Source: Bacteroidales bacterium (GTDB lineage: Bacteria > Bacteroidota > Bacteroidia > Bacteroidales > UBA10428). From it: a stretch of 64,000 nt of DNA. The translations under genes and the position numbers were made by a program. The stretch spans positions 1-64,000 of the forward strand of contig JAFGEO010000055.1 in assembly GCA_016931575.1 (NCBI GenBank), read 5' to 3'. Positions within the stretch are counted from its first letter, which is position 1. Every line of letters begins with the position of its first letter. The notes below the pieces were generated by a model. It was not told the DNA's origin, ran no database searches, and saw only the letters and a program-made list of their open reading frames with translations. Positions 16,851-26,357 of the stretch are shown here, in pieces.

Positions 16851-16899
16851 CCCTGGCCAGGAGGGCAGAAATCCGGATTTCTTTACCCTGGCCAGGAGG
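16851..16899. repeat. Nested palindromic hairpin between mgtE and purH
   Basis: Two copies of ccctggccaggagg (16851-16864 and 16886-16899) each contain the palindrome CCTGGCCAGG, so they can pair with each other. Between them sits the perfect 16-base palindrome AGAAATCCGGATTTCT (16867-16882). The result is a long possible stem-loop just after the mgtE stop. A short T run (catttttc) follows, so it may act as a terminator or be a mobile palindromic unit. Confidence 0.6.
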
Positions 16900-17018
16900 T
16901 CATTTTTCAGGAAGTTTTTAACGATTGACATTAGATTTTAACAAAATGGAATTTGTCAGAAAGCAGTACCTAAAAAGTTAATATCTTAGTGAGTGATTCA
17001 CAGGAATATAATAACTAA

Positions 17019-18557
17019 ATGACAATAAATCAGATGAGTACGACAAAAAAGCTTAAAACCGCCCTGATTTCGGTCTATCATAAAGACCATATGGACGAAA
17101 TTTGTAATAAACTCCATGAATTAGGTATTCAAATCATTTCAACCGGAGGTACAAAATCCTTTATTGAAGAATTGGATGTGCCGGTTACTGCGGTTGAGGA
17201 ACTGACTTCCTATCCATCAATTCTGGGAGGCAGAGTTAAAACCCTTCACCCGAAAATTTTCGGGGGTATCCTGTCACGTCGTGATGAGGCGCTGGATATT
17301 GAACAGATGAAGCAATACAGTATTCCTGAGATTGACCTGGTTGTCGTGGATCTGTATCCTTTTGAGGAAACCCTGGCATCGGGGGCCGGCGAACAGGATG
17401 TGATTGAGAAGATTGATATAGGAGGTATTTCGCTGATCCGTGCTGCGGCCAAGAATTTCAAAGATGTTATCATTATACCTTCCCAGGCTGAGTACCGGGA
17501 TTTAATCGAAATACTGGGAAATGGTGCCGAAACTACGCTGGAACAGAGAAAAGAGCTCGCCATGAAAGCTTTCCAGGTATCCTCCCACTATGACACAGCC
17601 ATCTTTAATTTCTTTAATGCAGGATCTGAGTATAAAGCTTTCAAGCAGTCGGTTACACCGGCGAAAGTGTTGCGTTACGGTGAGAATCCGCACCAGGAAG
17701 GTGTTTTTTACGGAAATTTCGATCAGATTTTCGAGCAGGTGCACGGCAAGGAAATCAGCTATAACAACCTCCTCGATATTGAAGCAGCTGTTTACCTTAT
17801 CGATGAGTTTAAAGAAACTACTTTTGCCATCCTGAAGCATAACAATGCCTGCGGACTGGCCTCCCGTGAAGTGCTGGTGGATGCCTATAAGGATGCCCTG
17901 GCAGGGGATCCCGTTTCTGCCTTTGGTGGGATCCTGATCACGAACAAAACTATCGACAAGGATACGGCTGCTGAGATTAATGATCTGTTTTGTGAGGTAG
18001 TGATTGCACCTGCCTATGTGGATGAAGCCATGGAGATCCTGAAATCGAAAAAGAACCGGATCATACTCGTCCGTAAGGATTGTGAACTACCAAAGAAGCA
18101 GTTCCGTACCCTGTTGAACGGAGTTCTTGAGCAGGACAGGGACTTATCCATGGAAGGAAAGGACAGGATGAAAACTGCCACCAAAGTGACTCCCACCGCT
18201 CAGGAATTCACTGACCTGGAGTTCGCCAACAAACTGGTGAAACACACCAAATCTAACACCATTATTCTTGCAAGGAATAAGCAGCTTTTGGCAAGTGGCG
18301 TAGGGCAAACTTCTCGTGTTGATGCGCTGCGTCAGGCAATTGATAAGGCCAGGAGCTTCGGATTTGAGCTGGATGGTGGAGTGATGGCTTCCGATGCATT
18401 TTTCCCATTTCCGGACTGCGTTGAGATCGCTCATGATGCAGGTATCACTTCAGTTGTTCAGCCCGGCGGTTCAATTCGGGATAAAGAGTCAATAGACTAC
18501 TGCGACGCACACAATATGTCCATGGTGCTGACCGGTGTACGTCACTTTAAACACTAA
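17019..18557 (+). CDS. purH: Bifunctional AICAR formyltransferase / IMP cyclohydrolase
   Basis: PurH makes the last two steps of purine synthesis: formylation of AICAR with 10-formyl-THF, then ring closure to IMP. The N-terminal MGS-like cyclohydrolase domain shows ISTGGTKSFIEE, the Ser/Thr-rich VKTLHPKIFGGIL and DLVVVDLYPFE. The AICARFT part follows with LRYGENPHQ, AILKHNNACGLA (catalytic Lys-His near 272-273), DPVSAFGGI and the end GGSIRDKESIDYC ... TGVRHFKH. At 512 residues it is the compact type found in Bacteroidota. An alternative ATG at 17034 is equally possible. Confidence 0.98.
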   Translation: MTINQMSTTKKLKTALISVYHKDHMDEICNKLHELGIQIISTGGTKSFIEELDVPVTAVEELTSYPSILGGRVKTLHPKIFGGILSRRDEALDIEQMKQYSIPEIDLVVVDLYPFEETLASGAGEQDVIEKIDIGGISLIRAAAKNFKDVIIIPSQAEYRDLIEILGNGAETTLEQRKELAMKAFQVSSHYDTAIFNFFNAGSEYKAFKQSVTPAKVLRYGENPHQEGVFYGNFDQIFEQVHGKEISYNNLLDIEAAVYLIDEFKETTFAILKHNNACGLASREVLVDAYKDALAGDPVSAFGGILITNKTIDKDTAAEINDLFCEVVIAPAYVDEAMEILKSKKNRIILVRKDCELPKKQFRTLLNGVLEQDRDLSMEGKDRMKTATKVTPTAQEFTDLEFANKLVKHTKSNTIILARNKQLLASGVGQTSRVDALRQAIDKARSFGFELDGGVMASDAFFPFPDCVEIAHDAGITSVVQPGGSIRDKESIDYCDAHNMSMVLTGVRHFKH

Positions 18558-18562
18558 GAAGA

Positions 18563-18598
18563 TTCAGGATTGAGGAAAGGCAGGTCCCCGATCCTGAA
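18563..18598. other. Inverted repeat downstream of purH
   Basis: TTCAGGAT ... ATCCTGAA, an 8-base perfect stem with a 20-base loop that contains a smaller GGA/TCC pairing, directly after purH. No clean T tract follows, so it may be a rho-assisted end or an mRNA 3' structure. Confidence 0.4.
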
Positions 18599-18690
18599 AA
18601 ATGTTGATTTCTTGATAGATTCTGAATCGTTCTTAATATTTTTTCTTTTTAGTTTTATACCTTCATGCCTTTAAAAATTAACTAAAACGA

Positions 18691-19713
18691 ATGGGATTAT
18701 TTTCTTTTCTCACACAGGAGATTGCGATAGATCTGGGGACTGCCAACACCATTATTATACATAATGACAAGGTGGTTGTAGATGAGCCTTCCATTGTTGC
18801 CCTTGACCATGCAACAGGTAAACTTATTGCCATAGGGGAGAAGGCCAGACAGATGCATGGCAAAACGCATGAAAACATTAAGACGGTCAGGCCATTGCGT
18901 GATGGGGTAATCGCTGATTTTAATGCAGCAGAATTGATGATCAGGGGAATGATTAAGATGATTAATCCCAGACAGAAATTCTTCACCCCGACACTCAGGA
19001 TGGTGGTATGTATCCCTTCAGGTAGTACTGAAGTAGAAATCAGAGCGGTAAGGGACTCTTCAGAGCATGCAGGTGGCCGTGATGTTTATATGATTTATGA
19101 ACCCATGGCTGCAGCGATCGGTATCGGAATCGATGTAGAAGCCCCTGAAGGAAGTATGGTTGTGGATATCGGTGGAGGTACTACCGAGATTGCAGTGATC
19201 GCACTGGGAGGTATCGTATGCAACCAGTCGATACGAATTGCCGGCGATGGCTTTACTGCTGATATCCAGTCGTATATGCGACACCAGCATAATATCAAAA
19301 TTGGCGAGCGGACTGCTGAAGAAATCAAGATTCAGGTTGGCTCAGCGCTTCCCGACCTTGATAACCCGCCACCTGATTATAATGTTCGCGGACCGAACCT
19401 GATGACTGCCATGCCTATCGATATTCCGATTTCGTACCAGGAAATTTCACACTGTCTGGATAAATCACTTTCCAAAGTTGAATCAGCGATCATCGCAGTA
19501 CTGGAGCAGACTCCTCCCGAACTTTATGCCGACATCGTCAACCGGGGTATTTATCTTGCTGGTGGCGGCGGCTTACTCAGGGGTCTCGATAAACGCTTAA
19601 CTGATAAAATCAATATACCTTTCCATATCGCTGAAGATCCTTTGCATGCAGTTGCCAGGGGAACAGGTATAGCCCTTAAGAATGTGGATAAATTTTCATT
19701 CTTATTGAGGTAA
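18691..19713 (+). CDS. mreB: Rod shape-determining actin homologue MreB
   Basis: A 340-residue actin-fold ATPase that polymerises under the inner membrane and steers lateral wall synthesis. Visible: the N-terminal amphipathic MGLFSFLTQEIAIDLGTANT with phosphate-1 loop DLGTANT, the connect-1/phosphate-2 region MVVDIGGGTTEIAVI, and the adenosine motif GIYLAGGGGLLRGLD. It heads the operon mreB-mreC-mreD-mrdA-rodA, all on the same strand with tiny gaps or overlaps. Confidence 0.98.
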   Translation: MGLFSFLTQEIAIDLGTANTIIIHNDKVVVDEPSIVALDHATGKLIAIGEKARQMHGKTHENIKTVRPLRDGVIADFNAAELMIRGMIKMINPRQKFFTPTLRMVVCIPSGSTEVEIRAVRDSSEHAGGRDVYMIYEPMAAAIGIGIDVEAPEGSMVVDIGGGTTEIAVIALGGIVCNQSIRIAGDGFTADIQSYMRHQHNIKIGERTAEEIKIQVGSALPDLDNPPPDYNVRGPNLMTAMPIDIPISYQEISHCLDKSLSKVESAIIAVLEQTPPELYADIVNRGIYLAGGGGLLRGLDKRLTDKINIPFHIAEDPLHAVARGTGIALKNVDKFSFLLR

Positions 19714-19728
19714 AAAAGCTCGATTCCT

Positions 19729-20550
19729 ATGCGGAGCCTGTTACGTTTCTTAATCAGGTATCATACGGTATTGTTATTTCTCATCCTGGAGATAATAGCT
19801 TTTATCCTTATAGCTAATTTTGGGAGTTACCAAAAATCCAGGATCTATAAGTTCAGAATATTCATGTTTAGTGGTATTGAACGCAAGTTCGATGACATGA
19901 GAATATATTTTAATCTGGCAGAGGAAAATAAACAACTCACACAAGAAAACGCCAGGCTCCGGAATTTGCTCCCCAAAGCCTTTTATAATCCTCTTGCCGA
20001 ATGGTCTGCAGACTCACTTGGTGAGCGTAAATACCTGTATATGCCTGCAAGGGTAATCAATAATTCGACGAACAGACAATATAACTACCTGATCATTGAC
20101 AGGGGGACACTTCAGGGTGTGGAGCCGGAAATGGCTGTAATATGCCAGTTTGGGATCGTAGGGACTGTAAAGGAGTGTTCGGCTAATTACTCTACTGTGA
20201 TCTCTGTGCTTAACAGGGAATTTTCACCGAATGTTATGATCAAGCGGAATGGCTTCTACGGGCCGCTGGAATGGCCGGGAAGGAACTACCGACGGGCCAT
20301 CATGAATGAAATACCAACGCATGCCGATGTTGAAATAGGGGATACCATCGTTACAAGTACCATCTCGGAGCTCTTTCCGCCGGGTATCCTGGTTGGCACC
20401 GTTAAGGATTACCTGATCGAAGAAGGGCTTTTTTACCGGATCGATGTAGAACTCTCAACAGACTATAAGAAAGTATCAAATGTTGTGCTGGTTAAGAACC
20501 TCATGCATGAAGAGGAACTGATGATCCGCAATTCAATAGAAAATGATTAA
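19729..20550 (+). CDS. mreC: Rod shape-determining protein MreC
   Basis: A 273-residue bitopic protein: one N-terminal membrane helix (about 12-32), a coiled coil (NLAEENKQLTQENARLRNLL) and the double beta-barrel periplasmic domain with ARVINNS, IDRGTLQGVEPEMAV, GIVGTVKE and GDTIVTSTISELFPPGILVG. It activates and scaffolds PBP2-RodA. The last 8 bases overlap mreD, indicating coupled translation. Confidence 0.96.
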   Translation: MRSLLRFLIRYHTVLLFLILEIIAFILIANFGSYQKSRIYKFRIFMFSGIERKFDDMRIYFNLAEENKQLTQENARLRNLLPKAFYNPLAEWSADSLGERKYLYMPARVINNSTNRQYNYLIIDRGTLQGVEPEMAVICQFGIVGTVKECSANYSTVISVLNREFSPNVMIKRNGFYGPLEWPGRNYRRAIMNEIPTHADVEIGDTIVTSTISELFPPGILVGTVKDYLIEEGLFYRIDVELSTDYKKVSNVVLVKNLMHEEELMIRNSIEND

Positions 20551-21049
20551 GATTCTGAGAAGAAATATTATCCGGTTTCTGGCCTTGGTCCTGGCTCAGG
20601 TGCTTATTTTTAATAACATCGAGATCGGAGGATATATGATTCCCTATATCTATGTCCTTTTTATTCTCCTCCTGCCATTTGAAACTCCGGGTTGGATGAC
20701 CCTCCTGCTTGCATTCTTCCTGGGATTCCTGATTGATGTATTTTCTCAGTCACTGGGTTTGCATACAGCAGCTACGGTTTTAATGGCTTTCCTTCGGCCC
20801 GGTGTGCTATCATTTTTTGCACCTCGCGAAGGTTATGAGTCAGGATCGTTCCCCAGGGTTTTTTACTATGGTCTGCCCTGGTTTCTAAAATATGCCACCA
20901 TACTGATCTTTGTCCACCACCTTACCCTGTTTTATATCGAAGTTTTTAATTTCCATGATTTCTTCATTACCTTTTTACGGGTTATTCTGAGCACGATATT
21001 TTCGTCATTACTGATCGTATTGAGTCAGTTTTTTATTTTCAGAAAGTAG
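20543..21049 (+). CDS. mreD: Rod shape-determining protein MreD
   Basis: A 168-residue polytopic membrane protein with about five helices and the usual MreD features (IPYIYVLFILLLPFETP, FLGFLIDVFSQSLGLH). Poorly conserved in sequence but certain from its place between mreC (8-base overlap) and the PBP2 gene (1-base gap). Confidence 0.93.
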   Translation: MIKILRRNIIRFLALVLAQVLIFNNIEIGGYMIPYIYVLFILLLPFETPGWMTLLLAFFLGFLIDVFSQSLGLHTAATVLMAFLRPGVLSFFAPREGYESGSFPRVFYYGLPWFLKYATILIFVHHLTLFYIEVFNFHDFFITFLRVILSTIFSSLLIVLSQFFIFRK

Positions 21050-21050
21050 T

Positions 21051-22883
21051 ATGGAACAGTATACGAACCGGAAGTTTATCATCCTGGGGATCATTTTGTT
21101 GATCAGCCTGATTATTTCAGTTCGTCTGTTTATTATCCAGGTGGTCATGGACTATACGGGTGAGTCGGAAAGTAATATTCTCAGGAAAGAAGTGGTGTAT
21201 CCTCACAGGGGGCTTATTTTTGACCGGAACGGGGAACTCCTGGTCGGAAACAAGTTCTCCTACGATCTTAAAATTGCACCCTATGAACTGGAAGTTTTTG
21301 ATACCACGCTCTTGTGTGAATTGCTGAATGTCGACCGGGAAACCCTGATCAGAAGGATACAGAATGTCCTGAAACACCCTGATGAACGATACAACCCAAT
21401 CATTAAGCAATTATCAGACTCAACTTACGGAAAGCTTCAGGAACGCATGTACGATTTTCATGGTTTCTATTTCAGCCGCCGGACACTGCGTGAATACAAG
21501 CGGGAAATTGCCTCCCACCTTCTGGGATATGTCGGGGAAGTTGATGCCGGTGTGATCAGGCGCGACCGGTACTATGAAAGCGGTGACTACTATGGGGTCA
21601 GTGGCGTAGAGTATTCTTATGAGAAACACCTTCGGGGTAAAAAGGGTTGCCGGTACCTGCAAATCGATGCCAAAGGCAGGGAGCAGGGTTCTTATAAGGA
21701 GGGTAGGAGGGATACTGCTGCCCAGAAGGGCCGGGACCTGTACCTGACAATCGATGCCGACCTGCAGGCATACGGAGAGAAACTTATGGATGGCTACAGG
21801 GGAAGTATTGTAGCCATCGAACCTTCTACCGGGGAAGTGCTGGCATACATCTCTGCACCTTCCTATGATCCCAGCCTGCTGGTGGGGCGGCAACGGGAAA
21901 CAAATTATTTCAACCTGGCAAAGGATACCTTAAAACCACTCTATAACTATGCTATTCAGGCGCAATACCCCCCGGGTTCAACCTTTAAACCTGTGAATGG
22001 TCTGGTGGCCCTGCAGGAAAAAGTCCTTACTACACGGACTACCATTTACTGCGATCTGGGGTACTATTATACCCGGTATAAAAAGGTGCGCTGCCATGAT
22101 CATATTTCTCCGCTCAACATCACCCATTCAGTACAGCATTCCTGCAATGCCTTCTTCTGCCATACCTATAAATTATTGCTGGAGGACAAGAAATATTCCT
22201 CGACAGCAAAAGCATACACCAACTGGAGAAGGCTGTTAATGGAATTCGGGCTTGGAGATAAACTGGGCATTGACCTGCCGTACGAAAAAGGAGGATTGAT
22301 ACCCGATACAACGTATTATGATAACATTTATGGATCCGGGCACTGGAGGGCTGCAACCGTCATTTCACTGGCCATTGGTCAGGGGGAGATCCTGCTGACT
22401 CCCCTGCAAATGGCTAATATGGCTGCAACCATTGCCAACAGGGGATATTATTATACACCTCACGTTGTGAAACGCATTGCCGGAGTGAATCAGATAGATA
22501 AGCCCTTTACCGTACCTCACCAAACGGATATTGATTCCGCTAATTTTATACCGATCATTGATGGGATGGAACTTGCCGTAAACGAATTTCATGGTACAGC
22601 CTATTGGGTACGGCACCCTGATTTTATTATTTGTGGAAAGACCGGTACCGCACAAAACCCCCATGGAAAAGAGCATTCGGTTTTTATGGCCTTTGCCCCG
22701 AAAGATGATCCCAGGATTGCCATTTCCGTCTATGTTGAGCATGGTGAATACGGAGCCCGGTATGCTGCTCCTATTGCCAGTCTGATGATAGAAAAATACC
22801 TGACCGATAGCATTTCTGATAATTGGACCCGTAAGAATATGGAAGAGCGCATGCTCAACGGTAACTTATTGTATAGCGAATGA
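21051..22883 (+). CDS. mrdA: Penicillin-binding protein 2 (peptidoglycan transpeptidase of the elongasome)
   Basis: A 610-residue class B PBP, anchored by one N-terminal helix, that cross-links lateral wall peptidoglycan with RodA. The pedestal domain starts with YPHRGLIFDRNGELLV. The transpeptidase domain has all three motifs: SxxK in PPGSTFKP (Ser about 310), SxN as SCN (about 364-366), and KTGTAQ (about 530). Length is typical. The stop overlaps the rodA start by 4 bases (ATGA). Confidence 0.97.
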   Translation: MEQYTNRKFIILGIILLISLIISVRLFIIQVVMDYTGESESNILRKEVVYPHRGLIFDRNGELLVGNKFSYDLKIAPYELEVFDTTLLCELLNVDRETLIRRIQNVLKHPDERYNPIIKQLSDSTYGKLQERMYDFHGFYFSRRTLREYKREIASHLLGYVGEVDAGVIRRDRYYESGDYYGVSGVEYSYEKHLRGKKGCRYLQIDAKGREQGSYKEGRRDTAAQKGRDLYLTIDADLQAYGEKLMDGYRGSIVAIEPSTGEVLAYISAPSYDPSLLVGRQRETNYFNLAKDTLKPLYNYAIQAQYPPGSTFKPVNGLVALQEKVLTTRTTIYCDLGYYYTRYKKVRCHDHISPLNITHSVQHSCNAFFCHTYKLLLEDKKYSSTAKAYTNWRRLLMEFGLGDKLGIDLPYEKGGLIPDTTYYDNIYGSGHWRAATVISLAIGQGEILLTPLQMANMAATIANRGYYYTPHVVKRIAGVNQIDKPFTVPHQTDIDSANFIPIIDGMELAVNEFHGTAYWVRHPDFIICGKTGTAQNPHGKEHSVFMAFAPKDDPRIAISVYVEHGEYGARYAAPIASLMIEKYLTDSISDNWTRKNMEERMLNGNLLYSE

Positions 22884-24313
22884 AAAGACAGGATAATCTG
22901 ATAGCGAATATTGACTGGACAGTGGTGGCAATATATTTGGTCCTGACGGTATTTGGCTGGTTAAATGTCTATGCCGTTACCGCATCCAGGGAAGTGTTTT
23001 TTGGTGTTGGTTCTGCCAGCCCGGCTTTCATGCAGCTGGTGTGGATAGGGATTTCTCTGGTCGTTGTATTTGTTATTTTCCTGCTCGACAGCCGTTTCTT
23101 CTCTTTTATGGCCTATCCTCTCTATGGTTTCTTTATGTTTTTACTGATGCTTGTTTTGCTGATCGGAACTGCCAAGCACGGTGCTAAGTCATGGATTGTG
23201 ATGGGGCCCGTTAGTCTGCAGCCTTCTGAATTTGCCAAACTTGCTTCGATGCTGGCTGTCGCCCGGTTTATGTCGGCATATAACTACAAAATGTCAAGGT
23301 TCAGGGACCTGGTGATTACTTTTGCGTTAATTGGTTTTCCCGCCCTGCTGGTGCTGGCTCAGCCCGATTTCGGATCATTTCTGGTCTTTATGGCCTTTCT
23401 TCTGGTGCTCTACCGGGAAGGACTGTCCGGGTGGGTGTTGATTGTGGTTGGTGGTTTTGCACTTCTATTCCTGACAACCCTCATCGTTCAGCATCACAAT
23501 ATGCACTATATTCTCCTGATAAGCCTGGGGACCATAGCCCTGATTGTGTATACCATCCTGGCCCGGAAACCAATTGTCCTGCTGATCATCTCTGCGATCT
23601 CAGGGATCCTTGTGGTTTTGATACAATTCTTTGTGGAATACGATATCCTTAAGCTTGAAAAGGATCAAATTGTCTGGATAACCCTCCTGGTAGTGAGTTT
23701 GATCGCTTTGATTTACGGAATAAAAGAGAAAAAGCGTGAAATCTTTATGATCGTTGGGTTTTTAGCTTTTGCAGTTATTTTTACCTATTCCGTTGTAATG
23801 GTGTTTAAGAAATTACCAGACCATCATCAGGACAGGATTAACATTATGCTGGGACTGATACCCGAGGACAATGACAAAGGGTACAATGTGGAGCAATCCA
23901 TGATCGCAATCGGATCCGGTCAGTTTATCGGAAAGGGTTTTTTGCAGGGAACCCAAACGGAAGGAAGGTTTGTACCCGAGCAACCTACTGATTTTATTTT
24001 TACAAGTGTCGGGGAGCAATTCGGATTCCTGGGGTCCTTCGGACTGGTCGCCCTTTATACTCTTCTGCTTGTCCGCCTGGTCATTATAGCCGAACGTCAA
24101 CGATCCCGGTTCAGCCGGATAGTTGGCTATGGCGTAGTTTCGGTATTGCTTTTTCATTTGGCAGTAAACATTAGCATGACCATAGGGATATTTCCTACGA
24201 TAGGGATTCCTTTACCTTTCCTCAGCTACGGAGGGTCTTCGTTTCTGGCTTTCACCATGATGTTGTTTATCCTCATCAGACTGGATGCCAGCCGGAAAAC
24301 CTACCTTGTCTAA
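22880..24313 (+). CDS. rodA: Peptidoglycan glycosyltransferase RodA
   Basis: A SEDS-family polymerase of lipid II that partners PBP2. SEDS signatures are present: the helix entry GAKSWIVMGPVSLQPSEFAKLA, LAQPDFGSFLV (catalytic Asp region), and the C-terminal SVGEQFGFLGS and GIPLPFLSYGGSS. At 477 residues it is about 100 residues longer than the E. coli protein. The extra length is a central block of hydrophobic helices (roughly residues 185-310) before the KKLPDHHQDRI loop, a form seen in Bacteroidota. It is the last gene of the rod-shape operon and converges with acpH. Confidence 0.97.
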   Translation: MKRQDNLIANIDWTVVAIYLVLTVFGWLNVYAVTASREVFFGVGSASPAFMQLVWIGISLVVVFVIFLLDSRFFSFMAYPLYGFFMFLLMLVLLIGTAKHGAKSWIVMGPVSLQPSEFAKLASMLAVARFMSAYNYKMSRFRDLVITFALIGFPALLVLAQPDFGSFLVFMAFLLVLYREGLSGWVLIVVGGFALLFLTTLIVQHHNMHYILLISLGTIALIVYTILARKPIVLLIISAISGILVVLIQFFVEYDILKLEKDQIVWITLLVVSLIALIYGIKEKKREIFMIVGFLAFAVIFTYSVVMVFKKLPDHHQDRINIMLGLIPEDNDKGYNVEQSMIAIGSGQFIGKGFLQGTQTEGRFVPEQPTDFIFTSVGEQFGFLGSFGLVALYTLLLVRLVIIAERQRSRFSRIVGYGVVSVLLFHLAVNISMTIGIFPTIGIPLPFLSYGGSSFLAFTMMLFILIRLDASRKTYLV

Positions 24314-24327
24314 CAGATTCGTAGTGC

Positions 24328-24948
24328 TTATTTTTCTTCAAGAATCGAACTGTCCCGCAGGGGGATGTCGATCTCATACCTTTTATTAACATAGCGGATG
24401 ATATCCGGGAAAAAGGTCAGGAATTCACTTTGCAGTTGCACATAATACTTACGCAGGACTTCCCTGGCGAATTCGCTGTGATCAGGGAGCGTGGTACGCA
24501 TGGACATCCGCACAAATACATTGATAATACCGTCAGTTGTGCTGTATATGTCAATCCAGTCATTCTGAATAAAGGAAGGAACAAAGAACTGGACCCGTTC
24601 CGGAAGGATGGCATAATTACTTTTAAGTATCCTGAATACCCTGTCTTTCATATCCTCAATTTTTTCGGGTGAGAACTTTTGCCAGTTCAGCACCAGGAAA
24701 TGATCATAAAGGATATCAATGATAATGCTGGCATATTTATGGTATTTTGGAGCAAAATATTTCATGCTCTGGTGTACAACCTTATGCCGGTCAGTAAAAA
24801 AGTCAATCCTTCGGTGGAGTATTATTCCTTTCTTGATCGTCGGAGGGTATTTGTTATAATCGCTCCCTTTGATATAGTCACCAATGAAATTTCCGAGGAG
24901 AATTTGGTCTGAGGTCCCTGAAAGAAATATGTGTGCCAGATAATTCAT
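24328..24948 (-). CDS. acpH: Acyl carrier protein phosphodiesterase-like protein
   Basis: A 206-residue member of the AcpH (DUF479) family, HD-like metal hydrolases that remove the 4'-phosphopantetheine arm from holo-ACP. The opening MNYLAHIFLSG, the GNFIGDYIKG motif with metal-type Asp, GIILHRRIDFFTD and IIDILYDHFL are all present. It sits just beyond the pgi terminator and is transcribed in the same direction. Gene name is given by family; activity on ACP is not established for this clade. Confidence 0.88.
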   Translation of the reverse strand: MNYLAHIFLSGTSDQILLGNFIGDYIKGSDYNKYPPTIKKGIILHRRIDFFTDRHKVVHQSMKYFAPKYHKYASIIIDILYDHFLVLNWQKFSPEKIEDMKDRVFRILKSNYAILPERVQFFVPSFIQNDWIDIYSTTDGIINVFVRMSMRTTLPDHSEFAREVLRKYYVQLQSEFLTFFPDIIRYVNKRYEIDIPLRDSSILEEK

Positions 24949-24984
24949 AAAAAAAACAGCCTGTAATAAAGATACAGGCTGTTT
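24949..24984 (-). terminator. Rho-independent terminator of the gpsA-pgi operon
   Basis: On the minus strand AAACAGCCTGTA-tctttat-TACAGGCTGTTT, a 12-base perfect stem followed by a run of eight T. It lies between the pgi stop and the acpH start, ending immediately before the acpH ATG. Confidence 0.92.
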
Positions 24985-24990
24985 TTGAAT

Positions 24991-26337
24991 TTATTGCATG
25001 CGTGCCTTTATTTTTTTGGTTTGTTCTTCAAATCCCGGTTTCTCCAGTAACGCGAACATATTCTTTTTATAGGCTTCCACTCCGGGTTGGTCGAAGGGAT
25101 TTACCTCCAGGAGATACCCGCTGATGCCGCAGGCCTTTTCGAAGAAATACATCAGCTGTCCCAGGTAGTACGGGCTGTTTTCAGGTATTACAATGCGAAT
25201 ATTGGGAACACCTCCGTCAACATGCGCCAGCATGGTACCGGTTTCGGCCATTTTATTTACATAGTCGAGATGCTTTCCGGAAAGGTAATTCAGGCTGTCA
25301 AGGTTATCCGCATCCTTAGGAATGAGCAGGTCATGGTTTACTTTACCAATGGAGATAACCGTTTCCATCAGGATTCTTTCTCCCTCCTGGATATATTGTC
25401 CCATGGAATGAAGATCGGCAGTCAGGTCGACACTGGCCGGGAAGATCCCCTTTCCTTCCTTGCCTTCACTTTCTCCATAAAGCTGCTTCCACCACTCAGC
25501 CAGGAAATGAAGTTTATTTTCGAAGTTAGCAAGGATCTCTATTTTTTTTCCGCTTTGATAAAGGGCAAACCGGGCTGCGGCATACAGAGCAGCAGGATTC
25601 GATTCGAAATCCGAGGACACAGCGCACTTGTCTTCCATATCACAGGCACCCCTGACGAGATTCCGGATGTCAACACCACCCATGGCAAGGGGCACAAGAC
25701 CTACCGGTGTCAGGACAGAAAAACGGCCTCCGACATCATCCGGTATCACGTATGTTTTGTATCCTTTCTGCGTTGCAAGGGTCCGCAGGGCTCCTTTGGA
25801 TTCATCGGTTACCGCAACGATAAGGTCCCTGGCTTTGTCAGCGCCAACCTTCTTTTCAAGGTGTTCCTTCAGAATCCGGAAAGCAATCGCCGGTTCAGTG
25901 GTGGTTCCTGATTTGGAGATCACGACAAGTGCATAGCGTTTGTTATCCAGAAGTTCCATCAACTCGCTAAGGTAGTCCTCCCCAATATTCTGACCGGCGA
26001 AGATCAGGTGAGGGGCCTTGTTATTTCCTTTCAGATAGGCAAAGGTGTCGCTGCAGGCTTCGATAACAGCCTTGGCTCCCAAGTAAGAACCGCCAATACC
26101 GATTACCACGACGACATCAACTTCTTCTTTAATCTTGTTCGCTGTTGATTCGATATCCTGAAGCACTTCTTCGGTTATTGAGGAGGGGAGTGTAACCCAA
26201 CCCAGGAAATCGTTTCCCTTCCCTGTCTTTTCATGCAAAGCCTTGTTGGCTGCCTCAGCTTTTCTTTTCAAAGCATAAACCTTGTCACGGTCTGCAAAAC
26301 CGAAAATCTTGCTTAAATCTAATTTTATAAAGTCCAT
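24991..26337 (-). CDS. pgi: Glucose-6-phosphate isomerase
   Basis: PGI interconverts glucose 6-phosphate and fructose 6-phosphate in glycolysis and gluconeogenesis. The 448-residue form is the short bacterial type. Seen: [15 protein letters not shown], the sugar-phosphate Ser/Thr loop [10 protein letters not shown], the signature [16 protein letters not shown], and the C-terminal [19 protein letters not shown] with the catalytic Lys. It is the second gene of an operon after gpsA (20-base gap). Confidence 0.98.
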   Translation of the reverse strand: MDFIKLDLSKIFGFADRDKVYALKRKAEAANKALHEKTGKGNDFLGWVTLPSSITEEVLQDIESTANKIKEEVDVVVVIGIGGSYLGAKAVIEACSDTFAYLKGNNKAPHLIFAGQNIGEDYLSELMELLDNKRYALVVISKSGTTTEPAIAFRILKEHLEKKVGADKARDLIVAVTDESKGALRTLATQKGYKTYVIPDDVGGRFSVLTPVGLVPLAMGGVDIRNLVRGACDMEDKCAVSSDFESNPAALYAAARFALYQSGKKIEILANFENKLHFLAEWWKQLYGESEGKEGKGIFPASVDLTADLHSMGQYIQEGERILMETVISIGKVNHDLLIPKDADNLDSLNYLSGKHLDYVNKMAETGTMLAHVDGGVPNIRIVIPENSPYYLGQLMYFFEKACGISGYLLEVNPFDQPGVEAYKKNMFALLEKPGFEEQTKKIKARMQ

Positions 26338-26357
26338 AGTATTATTCTAAAAGTGAT

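Noticed and set aside
25087-25911. ORF 25087-25911 (+), 274 residues
   Set aside because: Long but wholly antisense to pgi, which has complete catalytic motifs; the antisense product has no family features.
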